Shown here: positions 55,820 to 64,000 of the stretch, piece after piece
Position numbering within the stretch: the stretch's first letter is position 1
Layout: each line of letters opens with the position of its first letter
NCBI RefSeq assembly: GCF_025195085.2
Contig: NZ_JANAVY020000003.1
Span: 1-64,000, forward strand
Direction: 5' to 3'
Length of the DNA stretch: 64,000 nucleotides
Source of the DNA: Vibrio intestinalis
Lineage (GTDB): Bacteria; Pseudomonadota; Gammaproteobacteria; Enterobacterales; Vibrionaceae
Position numbers and translations under genes: made by a program
The notes under the pieces: generated by a model
The model's database searches: none
Seen by the model: only the letters and a program-made list of their open reading frames with translations
What the model was told of the DNA's origin: nothing

Positions 55820-57328
55820 TTACGCTGTTGCGGGCGTTCCTGCCCCTTCGCCGTTCATAATATCTGCGACGAACTGTGCACGCGCACCAAGAATAACCTG
55901 TACGCCATGCTTACCAACTCTGATAACACCCATTGCACCGAGTGCATTGATGCCATCTTCGTCAATAATCGATTGGTCTTTCACTTCTAATCGTAAGCGA
56001 GTGATACATGCGCCAACAGTCGTAATGTTGCCACGACCACCTAGTAGCTTAGTGATTTCACCTGCCAGCTCATCATTTTCAAGGGTAATTTCTTTACGCT
56101 CAGTATCTTCACGACCAACAGTTTTAAAGTCGAACTTACGGATCGCGAAGCGGAACACTGAGTAGTAAATCGCAAACATACATGAACCCCATAAGATGAC
56201 GTTCACCCAGTTAGTCTTAAAACCATCCATCGCAGGAAGAACACCAAACGATACAAAGTCGATAATACCCGCTGAGAATGTCTTACCTATGTGTACATCA
56301 AGCGCGTAAGTCACTGCGTAAGAAACACCAGCCATGATTGCTGAGAATACGTATAGCAGCGGTGCGACAAAGATAAATGCAAACTCTACCGGCTCTGTAA
56401 TACCCGTTACGAATGACGTTAACGCAGCTGAACCTAAGATACCTGCGGCAATCTTCTTGTTCTTATCTTTCGCTTCGTGGTACATCGCCAAACATGCAGC
56501 AGGGAAAGCAAACATGTAGATAGCAAAGTTACCCGATAGGAACTTACCTGCATCAACATACTCGTCGGTAGAGAATGTCTTCACGCCATCTTCAAGCATC
56601 TTGAACCAAATCGTGTGGTCGCCATTTACTACCGTACCCGCAGCGGTTGTGTACTCACCAAATGAGAACCAGTATGGGCTGTAGAAGATATGGTGCAAAC
56701 CAACAGGGATCAACGCACGTTCCATGAAGCCATAGATAAACGTCGATACATACATGTTACCGCTGTTCGCCATGTGAGATAGCGCATCGATACCAGATTG
56801 AATGTAAGACCAGATGTAAGGAAGAATTAAACCAATTAGGAACGCTGAGAATGCAGTAATAATAGGGACAAAACGTTTACCCGCGAAGAAGCCAAGGAAA
56901 TCTGGCAATTTAGTATCAAAGAACCTCTGATACATGTTCGCGGCAAGTATACCGGCTATCAAGCCACCGAATACGCCCGTTTGTAGAGTTGGGATACCCA
57001 TTACCATCGCGTAACGGCCGCCGCCCATGGCCATCTCAGGTGTGATGTTCAGAGCAACACCCATAGTGGCATTCATTACCACCATTGCCACAATAGCGGC
57101 TAATGCGGCAATACCGGATTCTTTGGTTAGACCTACGGCTGCACCTACGGCAAACAGTAGTGCTAGGTTGTCAAAAATTACGCCACCAGCACGCATCATG
57201 AGTGGCATGTCGAGTTTTGCGCCAAAGGCCAATAACAGGCCTGCAGCAGGTAGGATAGAGATCGGTAGCATCAAAGCCTTACCAATCGAGGAAAGTTTTG
57301 ATAAACCACCCTTTAGACTGTCGATCAT
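55820..57328 (-). CDS. Glucose/GlcNAc-family PTS transporter, EIIC-EIIB
   Basis: This 502-residue protein belongs to the glucose/N-acetylglucosamine/maltose group of PTS permeases. The EIIC membrane domain (about 1-400) has KALMLPISILPAAGLLLAFG, FGGLIAGILAANMYQRFF, GHHIFY-like LHHIFYSPYW, and SFVTGITEPVEFAFIFVAPL. The EIIB domain (about 425-500) has the phospho-accepting Cys in VGACITRLRLEV. No EIIA domain is present, so phosphate must come from a separate EIIA, likely glucose-type Crr. Sequence does not settle glucose versus GlcNAc. The chosen start gives MIDSLKGGLSK; four codons earlier is the alternative. Confidence 0.87.
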   Translation of the reverse strand: MIDSLKGGLSKLSSIGKALMLPISILPAAGLLLAFGAKLDMPLMMRAGGVIFDNLALLFAVGAAVGLTKESGIAALAAIVAMVVMNATMGVALNITPEMAMGGGRYAMVMGIPTLQTGVFGGLIAGILAANMYQRFFDTKLPDFLGFFAGKRFVPIITAFSAFLIGLILPYIWSYIQSGIDALSHMANSGNMYVSTFIYGFMERALIPVGLHHIFYSPYWFSFGEYTTAAGTVVNGDHTIWFKMLEDGVKTFSTDEYVDAGKFLSGNFAIYMFAFPAACLAMYHEAKDKNKKIAAGILGSAALTSFVTGITEPVEFAFIFVAPLLYVFSAIMAGVSYAVTYALDVHIGKTFSAGIIDFVSFGVLPAMDGFKTNWVNVILWGSCMFAIYYSVFRFAIRKFDFKTVGREDTERKEITLENDELAGEITKLLGGRGNITTVGACITRLRLEVKDQSIIDEDGINALGAMGVIRVGKHGVQVILGARAQFVADIMNGEGAGTPATA

Positions 57329-57562
57329 AATAATGTCCATCTATTTTGTTGTTATACACAAGACAATTGCTTGTCCTTTTGTCACGACAACAATTTTATC
57401 AATCGATGAACACCTTAAAGTTGCAAATTGCTAGCAGTTTGTAAGTCACCACTTACATTGCCAATGGTTTGTAACCATTTAGGAAAATAAGATATGTAGA
57501 TATAAGGAGTAAATGAAAGGAAGGTATGGCTGTTGAGGCTCAAGGCAGAAAAAGCCTAACAG

Positions 57563-57979
57563 CTAGGCTTTTCTTTCTGTATCAATCATAGAGCCTTCAT
57601 TAAGCTCAGAGTAGAGATCTAATGACATATTCAAGTTATACAAACGAGCAATTTTCTGCGAAAAGAACAACTGAGGTAGCTCGTATAGACCAACAGCAAA
57701 CAGAATAGCTAAGCCAAACATGTTGCCAGAAATAAGCAGCAAAATCGCAATAATGAGTAGAACGATTTCAATCGCAAATGTAACGTAACGCCCCAAGTAA
57801 AAATGGTGTAAGCCACCTAGGAAGAAGTAGTTCAAAGCCGCGTAAGTATCTGGGTCTTTAATTAGCTTATTTTGCTTCTTGTAGAAGAGTTTTCGTTTCT
57901 CTTCAGGCAGCTCGAAAACTTTACCGCGAAGTTGTTCTTCTCTTTCTTCTAGATCATCGAACGAAGGGAAAAATGCCAT
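57563..57979 (-). CDS. TM2-like membrane protein
   Basis: This 138-residue protein has a soluble charged N-terminal region (FDDLEEREEQLRGKVFELPEEKRKLFYKKQN) followed by two or three hydrophobic segments: NYFFLGGLHHFYLGRYVTFAIEIVLLII (the TM2-like GGLHHFYLG turn), then LLLISGNMFGLAILFAVGLYELPQLFF. It resembles TM2-domain proteins, whose role is not known. The start codon ATG 57979 overlaps the TGA of the yidD-like gene, which makes it last in a three-gene operon with DUF4177 and YidD homologues. Confidence 0.68.
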   Translation of the reverse strand: MAFFPSFDDLEEREEQLRGKVFELPEEKRKLFYKKQNKLIKDPDTYAALNYFFLGGLHHFYLGRYVTFAIEIVLLIIAILLLISGNMFGLAILFAVGLYELPQLFFSQKIARLYNLNMSLDLYSELNEGSMIDTERKA

Positions 57980-58200
57980 CATGGCACCTCATCATATATT
58001 TTTTCGACTAAATCAGGCTGATTACAACGTCTGATCCGGGCAAGCCCTAATTTCCAACCCTTTATCGCACCATACTTTTCGATGCACTGCTTGGTATATT
58101 CAGAGCAAGTCGGCTCAAAGTTACATTCAATGCCCAATAATTTTTTTGATCCGCCCTTACGTTGGTAAAGGCGAATCAGACTCAACGAGATCACCTTCAA
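57979..58200 (-). CDS. YidD-like membrane protein insertion efficiency factor
   Basis: The 73-residue protein has the YidD signature FEPTCSEYTKQCIEKYGAIKGWKLGLARIRRCNQPD, with three conserved cysteines. YidD helps YidC insert inner-membrane proteins. The likely start is TTG 58200, directly after the DUF4177 stop, giving the usual YidD length; the first ATG in the frame (58290) would lie inside the DUF4177 gene and add unlike residues. A core yidD gene normally lies next to rnpA and yidC at the origin, so this is probably a second copy. It is coupled to the TM2-like gene. Confidence 0.78.
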   Translation of the reverse strand: MKVISLSLIRLYQRKGGSKKLLGIECNFEPTCSEYTKQCIEKYGAIKGWKLGLARIRRCNQPDLVEKIYDEVP

Positions 58201-58202
58201 TA

Positions 58203-58418
58203 TTAGCGACCTAGAGTAATAATTACCGCTTCGCGTTTCCAAAATAGCATAAAGCGTTTTTGCTCTACGACTTGGAAAACAACTTGCCAACCATCTTGAG
58301 CGTATTGGTTTAGCTCAGCTTCCATTTTTTGCACAGGCACACCGCTCGCACCTAGGAAAATTGTGCCACAGCCACCTTCAACGATGTGAATTACTTTGTA
58401 TTGTGTAAATTTAGACAT
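58203..58418 (-). CDS. DUF4177-family small protein
   Basis: The 71-residue protein starts MSKFTQYKVIHIVEGGCGTI and ends MLFWKREAVIITLGR. It has the YKVxxxxxGxGTxxxGxxxxxxxxxEAELNxxxxDGWQVV pattern of DUF4177, a small beta-rich domain with no known role. It is first in the DUF4177-yidD-TM2 operon. The start is two codons inside the longest frame. Confidence 0.78.
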   Translation of the reverse strand: MSKFTQYKVIHIVEGGCGTIFLGASGVPVQKMEAELNQYAQDGWQVVFQVVEQKRFMLFWKREAVIITLGR

Positions 58419-58572
58419 TTCCAATCCAATAATATTTTAAAAAACGGCAATTTACGCCCAAACAAGTAGAATAACAACGCTTTAAGCACCAAAGTAGCTA
58501 ATGCGCCACAAATATCTATACTAATTTGCGCATTTTCACTCTGGATATGTCATTTGCATTTTATATTGCTCA

Positions 58573-58606
58573 CAAAAAAGCCACCGAACTGTGTCGGTGG
58601 CTTTAT
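58573..58606 (-). terminator. Terminator of the sitABCD operon
   Basis: On the minus strand AAGCCACCGACACAG is completed by TTCGGTGGCTT and a T run, just after the sitD stop. Confidence 0.88.
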
Positions 58607-58619
58607 CACAACAACGCAT

Positions 58620-59462
58620 CTAAGAATGGCTTAGCTGCCGATTCACCACTCTGCCCTTCCATTTGGTTAAGGCTAGTACTGTAATAAAAATGGCTGATTG
58701 AACCAGAATAATGCAAGAGCTGGTTGCCCCATCTATATGGTAACTGATCACTACGCCAGCAAAGGTACTAAACAGTGACACCAAGCAAGCGGCTACCATC
58801 ATCCAACCAAACTGCTTAGTTAGCATCAATGCGATAATGCCAGGGCCGATAAGCATCGCTACAACCATTATCACACCGACAATTTGTATCGAAGCGACGA
58901 TGGCTAAAGCCATCAACGTTAGCAGTGCGTAATGAAGCAAACGCACGTTCAGTCCCGCCACTTTTGCATGACTCTTATCAAAACAATACAACATAAAATC
59001 TTTGTATTTAATGGTGAGCACCAAGGTGACAATCGCTGACGTAATGATAATTTGCCACATATCCGCTTTCGCCACGCCAAGCATGTTACCAAATAGGATA
59101 TGAGTTAAGTGATGCTCAGTTTCTATCTTGGCGAACAGCACAATACCTAGTGCAAACAAAGCCGAAAACACAATACCCATCACCGTGTCTTCTTTAATCC
59201 GGCTATTGTCTTTCACATACCCCGTCAATAAAGCGCAGCCTAAGCCTGAGATAAACGCACCGACACTCAGAGGAAGAGCAAGGACATAAGCTAGGATGAC
59301 ACCTGGCAGCACCGCGTGAGAAACAGCGTCGCCCATCAAAGCCCAACCTTTAAGCACCATATAACAAGAGAGTACAGCACAAACAATCGCAACTGCCGCG
59401 CCAGCAAACAGCGCGTTTTGCATGAAGGAATAACTCAGCGGCTCAATAAAATATTCAAACAT
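58620..59462 (-). CDS. sitD: Metal ABC transporter permease, SitD-like
   Basis: The 280-residue inner-membrane permease belongs to the ABC-3 family of manganese/iron/zinc importers. It has eight or nine hydrophobic segments including CYMVLKGWALMGDAVSHAVLPGV, a conserved ABC-3 segment, and LLTLMALAIVASIQIVGVIMVVAMLIGPG. It is last in the sitABCD-type operon and overlaps sitC by 8 bases. SitC and SitD form the heterodimeric membrane channel. Confidence 0.9.
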   Translation of the reverse strand: MFEYFIEPLSYSFMQNALFAGAAVAIVCAVLSCYMVLKGWALMGDAVSHAVLPGVILAYVLALPLSVGAFISGLGCALLTGYVKDNSRIKEDTVMGIVFSALFALGIVLFAKIETEHHLTHILFGNMLGVAKADMWQIIITSAIVTLVLTIKYKDFMLYCFDKSHAKVAGLNVRLLHYALLTLMALAIVASIQIVGVIMVVAMLIGPGIIALMLTKQFGWMMVAACLVSLFSTFAGVVISYHIDGATSSCIILVQSAIFITVLALTKWKGRVVNRQLSHS

Positions 59463-60336
59463 CGCGCTCCCTCAACTGCTCAGTAGGTTGTCGTTTCGCT
59501 TTGACTGAATAACGAGTTTTCAGTAAGCCATATTTAGGTGCAAACAAGAATGCCAAAGTAAAGATGGCCGCTTGAGTCAGGACAATTAACCCACCGGTTA
59601 CGCCATCAACAAAATAGCTCAAATAAGTACCGAACAACGCTGAAATCACACCGATAAAGGTAGCTAATGTCAGCATCACGCCAAATCTATCGGTTAATAG
59701 ATAAGCCGTCGCACCCGGAATAATCACCAGCGCAATCACTAACACCGCACCGACAAGTTGTAGCGATGCCACAGTGCACGCACTCAATAAAGCAAAGAAG
59801 GTAATCTTTAATTTTCCCGCAGAAAGCCCGACCGATGCTGCTTGGTTTTCATCAAAAAACAGCAACATCAAATCTTTCCAAAGAAACAGCAGAATAGCTA
59901 AAGATACGCCACCGATGATCAACATTTGCTGCAAGTCGCTTGAGTCGACCGCTAAGATATTGCCAAAAATGATAGTTTGAACATCAACCGAGGTTGGGTT
60001 GAGTGAAATCATCAACATACCGGCTGCAAAGAACGTGGTAAAAACAAAACCAATAATGGCGTCTTCACGCAATGAGGAGAGTGACTTAATAAAGAAAATA
60101 CTGCCCGCAGCGAGAAAGCCAGAGAAAAAAGCACCGAGCGAGAAAGGCAGCCCTAAAGCGTAAGCGCCGGCCACGCCGGGAACGACAGCATGAGACAACG
60201 CATCGCCCATCAATGACCAGCCTTTTAACACTAGAAAGGCTGAGAGAAATGCACAAACCCCGCCCACTAAAGCCGCAGCAATCAGTGCATTGGTCATATA
60301 TTGGTAGCCAAGTGGCTCCAAAAGCGTATTAAGCAT
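59455..60336 (-). CDS. sitC: Metal ABC transporter permease, SitC-like
   Basis: The 293-residue permease parallels Sit[55 protein letters not shown], and about nine hydrophobic segments. The start at [14 protein letters not shown] has GGAGG at good spacing and overlaps the sitB stop by 8 bases; the longest frame starts nine codons earlier. The charged C-terminal tail is on the cytoplasmic side. Confidence 0.9.
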   Translation of the reverse strand: MLNTLLEPLGYQYMTNALIAAALVGGVCAFLSAFLVLKGWSLMGDALSHAVVPGVAGAYALGLPFSLGAFFSGFLAAGSIFFIKSLSSLREDAIIGFVFTTFFAAGMLMISLNPTSVDVQTIIFGNILAVDSSDLQQMLIIGGVSLAILLFLWKDLMLLFFDENQAASVGLSAGKLKITFFALLSACTVASLQLVGAVLVIALVIIPGATAYLLTDRFGVMLTLATFIGVISALFGTYLSYFVDGVTGGLIVLTQAAIFTLAFLFAPKYGLLKTRYSVKAKRQPTEQLRERDV

Positions 60337-61216
60337 GAGGCGAGCCTCCAGAGCTCTTATCACTCACAATCACAGAGTCAGACTTCGACTTACCATAGAA
60401 AACAGCCGGCTTATCGTGATCGGAAATGATCAGCATATTGCGCTCATCATCGTCTTTGTGCAGCATTTTGCCATCGATATCAACCTGCTTAAGAACGCCG
60501 CCAAAGGTGGCATGGAGGTTTTCTTGGTTGAAGGTGGTTTCGGTTGGGCCCGCTGCAATAATGGTGCGGTTGATGAAAAGCACTTGGTTACAGTAATCAG
60601 GCACAGTGCCTAAGTTATGTGTAGAAACGAGAATTAAATGGCCTTGCTCTTGAAGCTCTTTTAGCAAAGACATGATGACGTTTTCAGTATTGAAATCAAC
60701 GCCGGTAAACGGCTCATCGAGAAGAATGATTTTACTTTTTTGCGCCAAAGCACGCGCGAGAAAAACCCGCTTTTTCTGCCCGCCAGACAGCTCGCCAATT
60801 TGTCGGCTAGCGAGATGTGTAATACCCATTTTTTCCATCGCATCATCGACGGCTTGGTGATCTTCACTTTTAGGGCGACGCAGAAATCCCATGTAACCAT
60901 AACGCCCTTGCATTACGACATCACGGGTGAGAATTGGGAAGCTCCAATCGATATCTTCCGTTTGTGGAACATAAGCGACAAGGTTTTTTTTCAGCGCCTG
61001 CTTAACGTTTAAGCCCGCCAATTGAATAGAGCCAGACGTCAGCTCAACCAACCCCATAATGCCTTTAAAAAGAGTCGATTTACCACCGCCATTGATCCCA
61101 ACTAGGGCACATATAGTGCCCTTATTGAGTGAGAACGAGACATCATTGATTGCCTTGTGGCCATTGCTGTACACAACGCTTACATCGTTTGCCACGATGC
61201 TCACTTCGTTATTCAT
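60329..61216 (-). CDS. sitB: Metal ABC transporter ATPase, SitB-like
   Basis: The 295-residue ATPase powers the importer. It has Walker [15 protein letters not shown] (about 40-53), Q-loop [13 protein letters not shown], signature [15 protein letters not shown], Walker [12 protein letters not shown] and the H-loop in LVSTHNLG. The extra C-terminal region (about 250-295) is charged and unlike the short SitB end, and may bind a regulator. It overlaps sitA by 4 bases (ATGA). Confidence 0.92.
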   Translation of the reverse strand: MNNEVSIVANDVSVVYSNGHKAINDVSFSLNKGTICALVGINGGGKSTLFKGIMGLVELTSGSIQLAGLNVKQALKKNLVAYVPQTEDIDWSFPILTRDVVMQGRYGYMGFLRRPKSEDHQAVDDAMEKMGITHLASRQIGELSGGQKKRVFLARALAQKSKIILLDEPFTGVDFNTENVIMSLLKELQEQGHLILVSTHNLGTVPDYCNQVLFINRTIIAAGPTETTFNQENLHATFGGVLKQVDIDGKMLHKDDDERNMLIISDHDKPAVFYGKSKSDSVIVSDKSSGGSPHA

Positions 61217-62100
61217 AGTGCAAATCCTTCAGCGATCGTCTCGGTAGTTACACGAAGAAGATCAAGGTAAGTGGGTACTGCGCCATCTGCGGTAGTGAGT
61301 GAGTCAACATACAACACGCCACCGTAGTTAGCCTTGGTTTCTTTCGCTACTTGTTTTGCTGGCTTAGGAGAAATCGTGCTTTCACTAAATACGACCGGAA
61401 TTTGGTTTTCGCGCACTTTATCAATCAAGTTCTTCACTTGTTGCGGTGTGCCTTGCTGATCAGCATTCATTGGCCATAAGAACGCTTCTTTAAAGCCGTA
61501 ATCATGTGCAAGGTAGCTAAATGCGCCTTCACTGGTCACAAGCCATTTGCTATCAGCGGAAATATCAGAAAACGCAGCGCGGTTTTTAGAATCCAAAGTC
61601 AAAATCTGCGCTTTGTATTGTTTTGCATTAGCACGGTATTCATCCGCATTTTCTGGATCGTACTTAACCAATGCATCGCGAATGTTATCAACGTAAATCA
61701 AAGCGTTTGAAGCAGACATCCACGCGTGTGGGTTTGGTTTACCTGTGTATGGGCCAGAGTAGATAGAAATTGGCTTGATACCGTCGGTAACCACAATTGA
61801 TGGTACGTCTTTGACGTTTTCAAAGAACTTCTCGAACCATAGTTCTAGGTTCATACCATTCCAAACCACCAAATCTGCTTTTTGCGCTTTAACAATGTCT
61901 TTTGGCGTAGGTTGGTAACCGTGGATCTCTGCCCCCGGTTTAGTAATAGAAACAACTTCAGCGGCATCGCCTGCCACGTTTTGGGCGATGTCTTGAATAA
62001 CGGTAAATGTGGTCACAACCTTAAACTTAGCAAGCGCTGGCACACTAAAACTGCATAACGCTAATGCGGTTAACAGCGGTGCCTTAAATTTCATTTTCAT
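61213..62100 (-). CDS. sitA: Manganese/iron-binding protein of the SitABCD-type importer
   Basis: The 295-residue periplasmic binding protein starts with a signal peptide ([24 protein letters not shown]). The mature domain has the cluster A-I metal-binding pattern of SitA/Yfe[30 protein letters not shown] (with His), [21 protein letters not shown] (His), and VFSESTIS (Glu), plus the [15 protein letters not shown] segment. It binds Mn2+ and Fe2+. The start is the second of three possible sites, at AGGGA spacing; the frame is open 46 codons earlier. A Fur box lies 35 bases upstream. Confidence 0.93.
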   Translation of the reverse strand: MKMKFKAPLLTALALCSFSVPALAKFKVVTTFTVIQDIAQNVAGDAAEVVSITKPGAEIHGYQPTPKDIVKAQKADLVVWNGMNLELWFEKFFENVKDVPSIVVTDGIKPISIYSGPYTGKPNPHAWMSASNALIYVDNIRDALVKYDPENADEYRANAKQYKAQILTLDSKNRAAFSDISADSKWLVTSEGAFSYLAHDYGFKEAFLWPMNADQQGTPQQVKNLIDKVRENQIPVVFSESTISPKPAKQVAKETKANYGGVLYVDSLTTADGAVPTYLDLLRVTTETIAEGFAL

Positions 62101-62134
62101 TTCATTCCCTATGATAGTGTTTGATTTCAAGCCT

Positions 62135-62155
62135 AAATGATAACGATTATCATTT
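62135..62155 (-). promoter_or_regulatory. Fur box upstream of sitABCD
   Basis: AAATGATAACGATTATCATTT is a near-perfect palindrome matching the Fur consensus GATAATGATAATCATTATC, 35-55 bases before the sitA start. The operon should be iron-repressed. Confidence 0.92.
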
Positions 62156-62320
62156 GCATGTCTAGCAATATTTTCCCTTTCTTTGTTGCGGCTATCTTCA
62201 ATCACCACAACAACACTATGGACATTAGGATTTACCACATTTGCAATCTAATATTTCAATTATACTCAGCAAGTATAAGAGGCGGATCTCTGCTGTGACA
62301 ATGCAATCCATTATCTGAAA

Positions 62321-62728
62321 TTAAGCGTGAGAGAAAGCGCTCACCTGTTTATAGATACTCTGAACCATAGACTCCAAGCCTTGGTTACGAGCGGGGGTAA
62401 GTTGCTGCTGTAAACCCAATCGAGTAAACAGCGCTTTAATGTCCGTCTCTAAAATTTGCTGAGGAGTGAGCTCTTTCAGCAGTAGAATAACCAAAGCAAC
62501 CAAGCCTTTAACCAGCGCAGCATCACTACTACCAGTTAGCACAACTTGATCATCAATTTGTTCTACTTTGATCCAAACATTACTTTGGCAACCATAGATG
62601 GCGTGTTGTTTTGTCTGCTCCTCGGTAGGAAGCAAGGCGTGTTTTTCACCGAGTGAAATGATGTATAGGTACTTATCTTCCCAATCAATGCATCGGTCGA
62701 AATTTTTAATGAGTTGCTCGCGGTTCAC
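62321..62728 (-). CDS. csdE: SufE/CsdE-family sulfur acceptor
   Basis: CsdE accepts persulfide sulfur from the cysteine desulfurase CsdA and passes it on. The 135-residue protein has the SufE fold with the active Cys47 in YGCQSNVWI, DWEDKYLYIISLG and LGLQQQLTPARNQGLESMV. It is 27 bases downstream of its desulfurase, in one operon. The CsdE-type length (E. coli 147) and pairing with CsdA rather than a suf cluster support the name; SufE is the alternative. Confidence 0.88.
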   Translation of the reverse strand: MNREQLIKNFDRCIDWEDKYLYIISLGEKHALLPTEEQTKQHAIYGCQSNVWIKVEQIDDQVVLTGSSDAALVKGLVALVILLLKELTPQQILETDIKALFTRLGLQQQLTPARNQGLESMVQSIYKQVSAFSHA

Positions 62729-62755
62729 AGTGATTCCTTTTGATTATTATTTTTG

Positions 62756-63979
62756 TTAGCCGACTAACAGTAATTGAATGCGTTTTAAACCTGTTACCAA
62801 CGCATCTATGTCGGCTTTATTGTTATACATTGCGATAGAGGCACGGCACATGCCAGAGACTTGATAGCGCTTCATTAGAGGCATCGCGCAGTGGTGACCA
62901 GTTCGAATAGCAACTCCGTATTTATCGAGAAAGCTACCCACATCAAATGCATGCAGATTGGCAAGATTGAAAGCAATCACACCCGACTTATCTTTTGGGC
63001 CATAAATTTTAAGATCAGGCACAGCCGCGAGTTGCTCTAGTGCGTAAGACATCAGCTGAGATTCGTGGCTAGCAATAGCTGCAAGGCCAATCTTATCGAT
63101 ATATTCAATCGCACTACCTAAACCTATGATGCCAGCAACATTTGGCGTACCCGCTTCAAAGCGCCAAGGCGGTGCGTTAAAGGTTGTTTCACCATAGATA
63201 TCGACCTCTTCAATCATGGCACCGCCGCCTTCCCACGGTGGCATATCGGCAAGTAAATCATGTTTGCCATACAACACACCAATGCCCGTTGGGGCATACA
63301 GTTTATGCGCTGAGAATACGTAGAAGTCGCAATCCAAATCTTGCACATCCACTTGGTAATGCATGATGGCTTGTGCGCCATCCACCAGCACACGAGCACC
63401 TTGCTGTTTGGCAAGTGCGATAATTTTCTTGGCGTCGTTATAAGTGCCCAAAACATTGGATACATGAGTAAACGATACAAACTTGGTTCGACGGTTTAAT
63501 AAGCTCTTCAACTTATCAAGCGAAAGCGTTCCATCCTCTTCGATAGGCCACACCACTACTTTTACGCCAATCTGCTTTGCAAGCAGTTGCCAAGGCACGA
63601 TGTTGGCGTGATGCTCCATCTCTGTAATGATCACTTCGTCACCCTCTGACAAAGCAAGTCGACCATAACTATTGGCCACAAGGTTAATCGCATGAGTAGT
63701 GCCGTGAACAAACACAATCTCTTCACGTTGTTTCGCATTGATGAAATGCTGAACTTGAGTTCGTACCTGCTCCATCATCTCTGTCGCTTGCGCGCTAAGA
63801 TGATGAATGCCACGGTGAACCGCGGCATTGTCTTTAAGGTAAAATTGGTCAGTGCGCTCTATGACACATTTGGGCTTTTGCGCACTGGCAGCGCTGTCGA
63901 GGTAAACAAGATTCTTGTTGTTGACCTCTTGATGCAAAGTTGGAAAGTCTTCTCGTATTTTATCTATCGCGTAGCTCAT
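62756..63979 (-). CDS. csdA: Cysteine desulfurase, CsdA/SufS family
   Basis: This PLP enzyme converts cysteine to alanine with a persulfide for Fe-S cluster and thio-cofactor synthesis. The 407-residue protein has the class V aminotransferase fold: [35 protein letters not shown], the PLP Lys226 in [20 protein letters not shown], and the catalytic Cys364 in [14 protein letters not shown] (the SufS position). It precedes csdE and is co-transcribed with it. The gene is complete within the window; its promoter lies past 63979. Confidence 0.93.
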   Translation of the reverse strand: MSYAIDKIREDFPTLHQEVNNKNLVYLDSAASAQKPKCVIERTDQFYLKDNAAVHRGIHHLSAQATEMMEQVRTQVQHFINAKQREEIVFVHGTTHAINLVANSYGRLALSEGDEVIITEMEHHANIVPWQLLAKQIGVKVVVWPIEEDGTLSLDKLKSLLNRRTKFVSFTHVSNVLGTYNDAKKIIALAKQQGARVLVDGAQAIMHYQVDVQDLDCDFYVFSAHKLYAPTGIGVLYGKHDLLADMPPWEGGGAMIEEVDIYGETTFNAPPWRFEAGTPNVAGIIGLGSAIEYIDKIGLAAIASHESQLMSYALEQLAAVPDLKIYGPKDKSGVIAFNLANLHAFDVGSFLDKYGVAIRTGHHCAMPLMKRYQVSGMCRASIAMYNNKADIDALVTGLKRIQLLLVG

Positions 63980-64000
63980 TGACCCGCTCCAGATAACTTG

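Overview
The window is chromosomal DNA of a Vibrio (Vibrionaceae, Gammaproteobacteria). The gene order mltF-tadA-abgT-minor pilins-dnaJ-dnaK-grpE-nadK-recN-bamE-rnfH/ratA-smpB-ssrA is the one I remember from Vibrio cholerae chromosome 1. NutA-type 5'-nucleotidase, chitinase A, DUF3622 and DUF4250 proteins are also typical of vibrios. Species cannot be named from the sequence alone.

Layout. 1-3000: a 5'-truncated peptide transporter, a TraB/GumN-family protein, and a tRNA-Pro gene followed by a tandem array of about 121-bp units that each repeat the tRNA 3' tail and a hairpin. 3000-8400: smrA, rluF, upp, purMN (PurR operator) and three small conserved proteins. 8700-16950: a large secreted chitinase, ybaK, the 5'-nucleotidase nutA, a DUF2066 protein and the uracil permease uraA. 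17100-26970: purL (second PurR operator), mltF, an unrecognised 44-residue basic protein, tadA, a CNNM/CBS membrane protein and an AbgT transporter. 27300-30620: type IV minor pilins with a divergent PilE-like pilin. 30670-43300: the chaperone genes dnaJ, dnaK and grpE (sigma-32-like promoters), a dicarboxylate symporter, nadK, SOS-controlled recN (two LexA boxes), bamE, rnfH, ratA, smpB and ssrA.

A genomic island of about 12 kb (roughly 43271-55274) sits in the 3' end of ssrA, the site used by the V. cholerae pathogenicity island VPI-1. It has a P4-type integrase at the left end, a degenerate ssrA 3' end at the right end followed by what looks like the original ssrA terminator, and a second recombinase block (serine recombinase, tyrosine recombinase, HTH/zinc-ribbon protein, AlpA). 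Its cargo is a PLD/DEAD helicase with a MutT-like NUDIX protein and, divergently, a compact module: a 101-residue protein starting Met-Gly-Gly, a PfkB/nucleoside deoxyribosyltransferase fusion and a QueC-like enzyme, joined by 8-nt overlaps, with a convergent OGG-like glycosylase. QueC and OGG homologues occur in type IV CBASS immunity, where a QueC-like enzyme attaches a deazaguanine to a protein N-terminus. Here there is no CD-NTase, TGT-like protein or QatA/QatD, so the module looks like a separate, probably undescribed, deazaguanine-protein conjugation defence system. This is the most interesting part of the window.

55400-64000: core genome resumes with a small hypothetical gene, a glucose/GlcNAc-family PTS IIBC, a DUF4177-YidD-TM2 cluster, a Fur-controlled SitABCD-type metal ABC transporter and a csdA-csdE sulfur-transfer pair.
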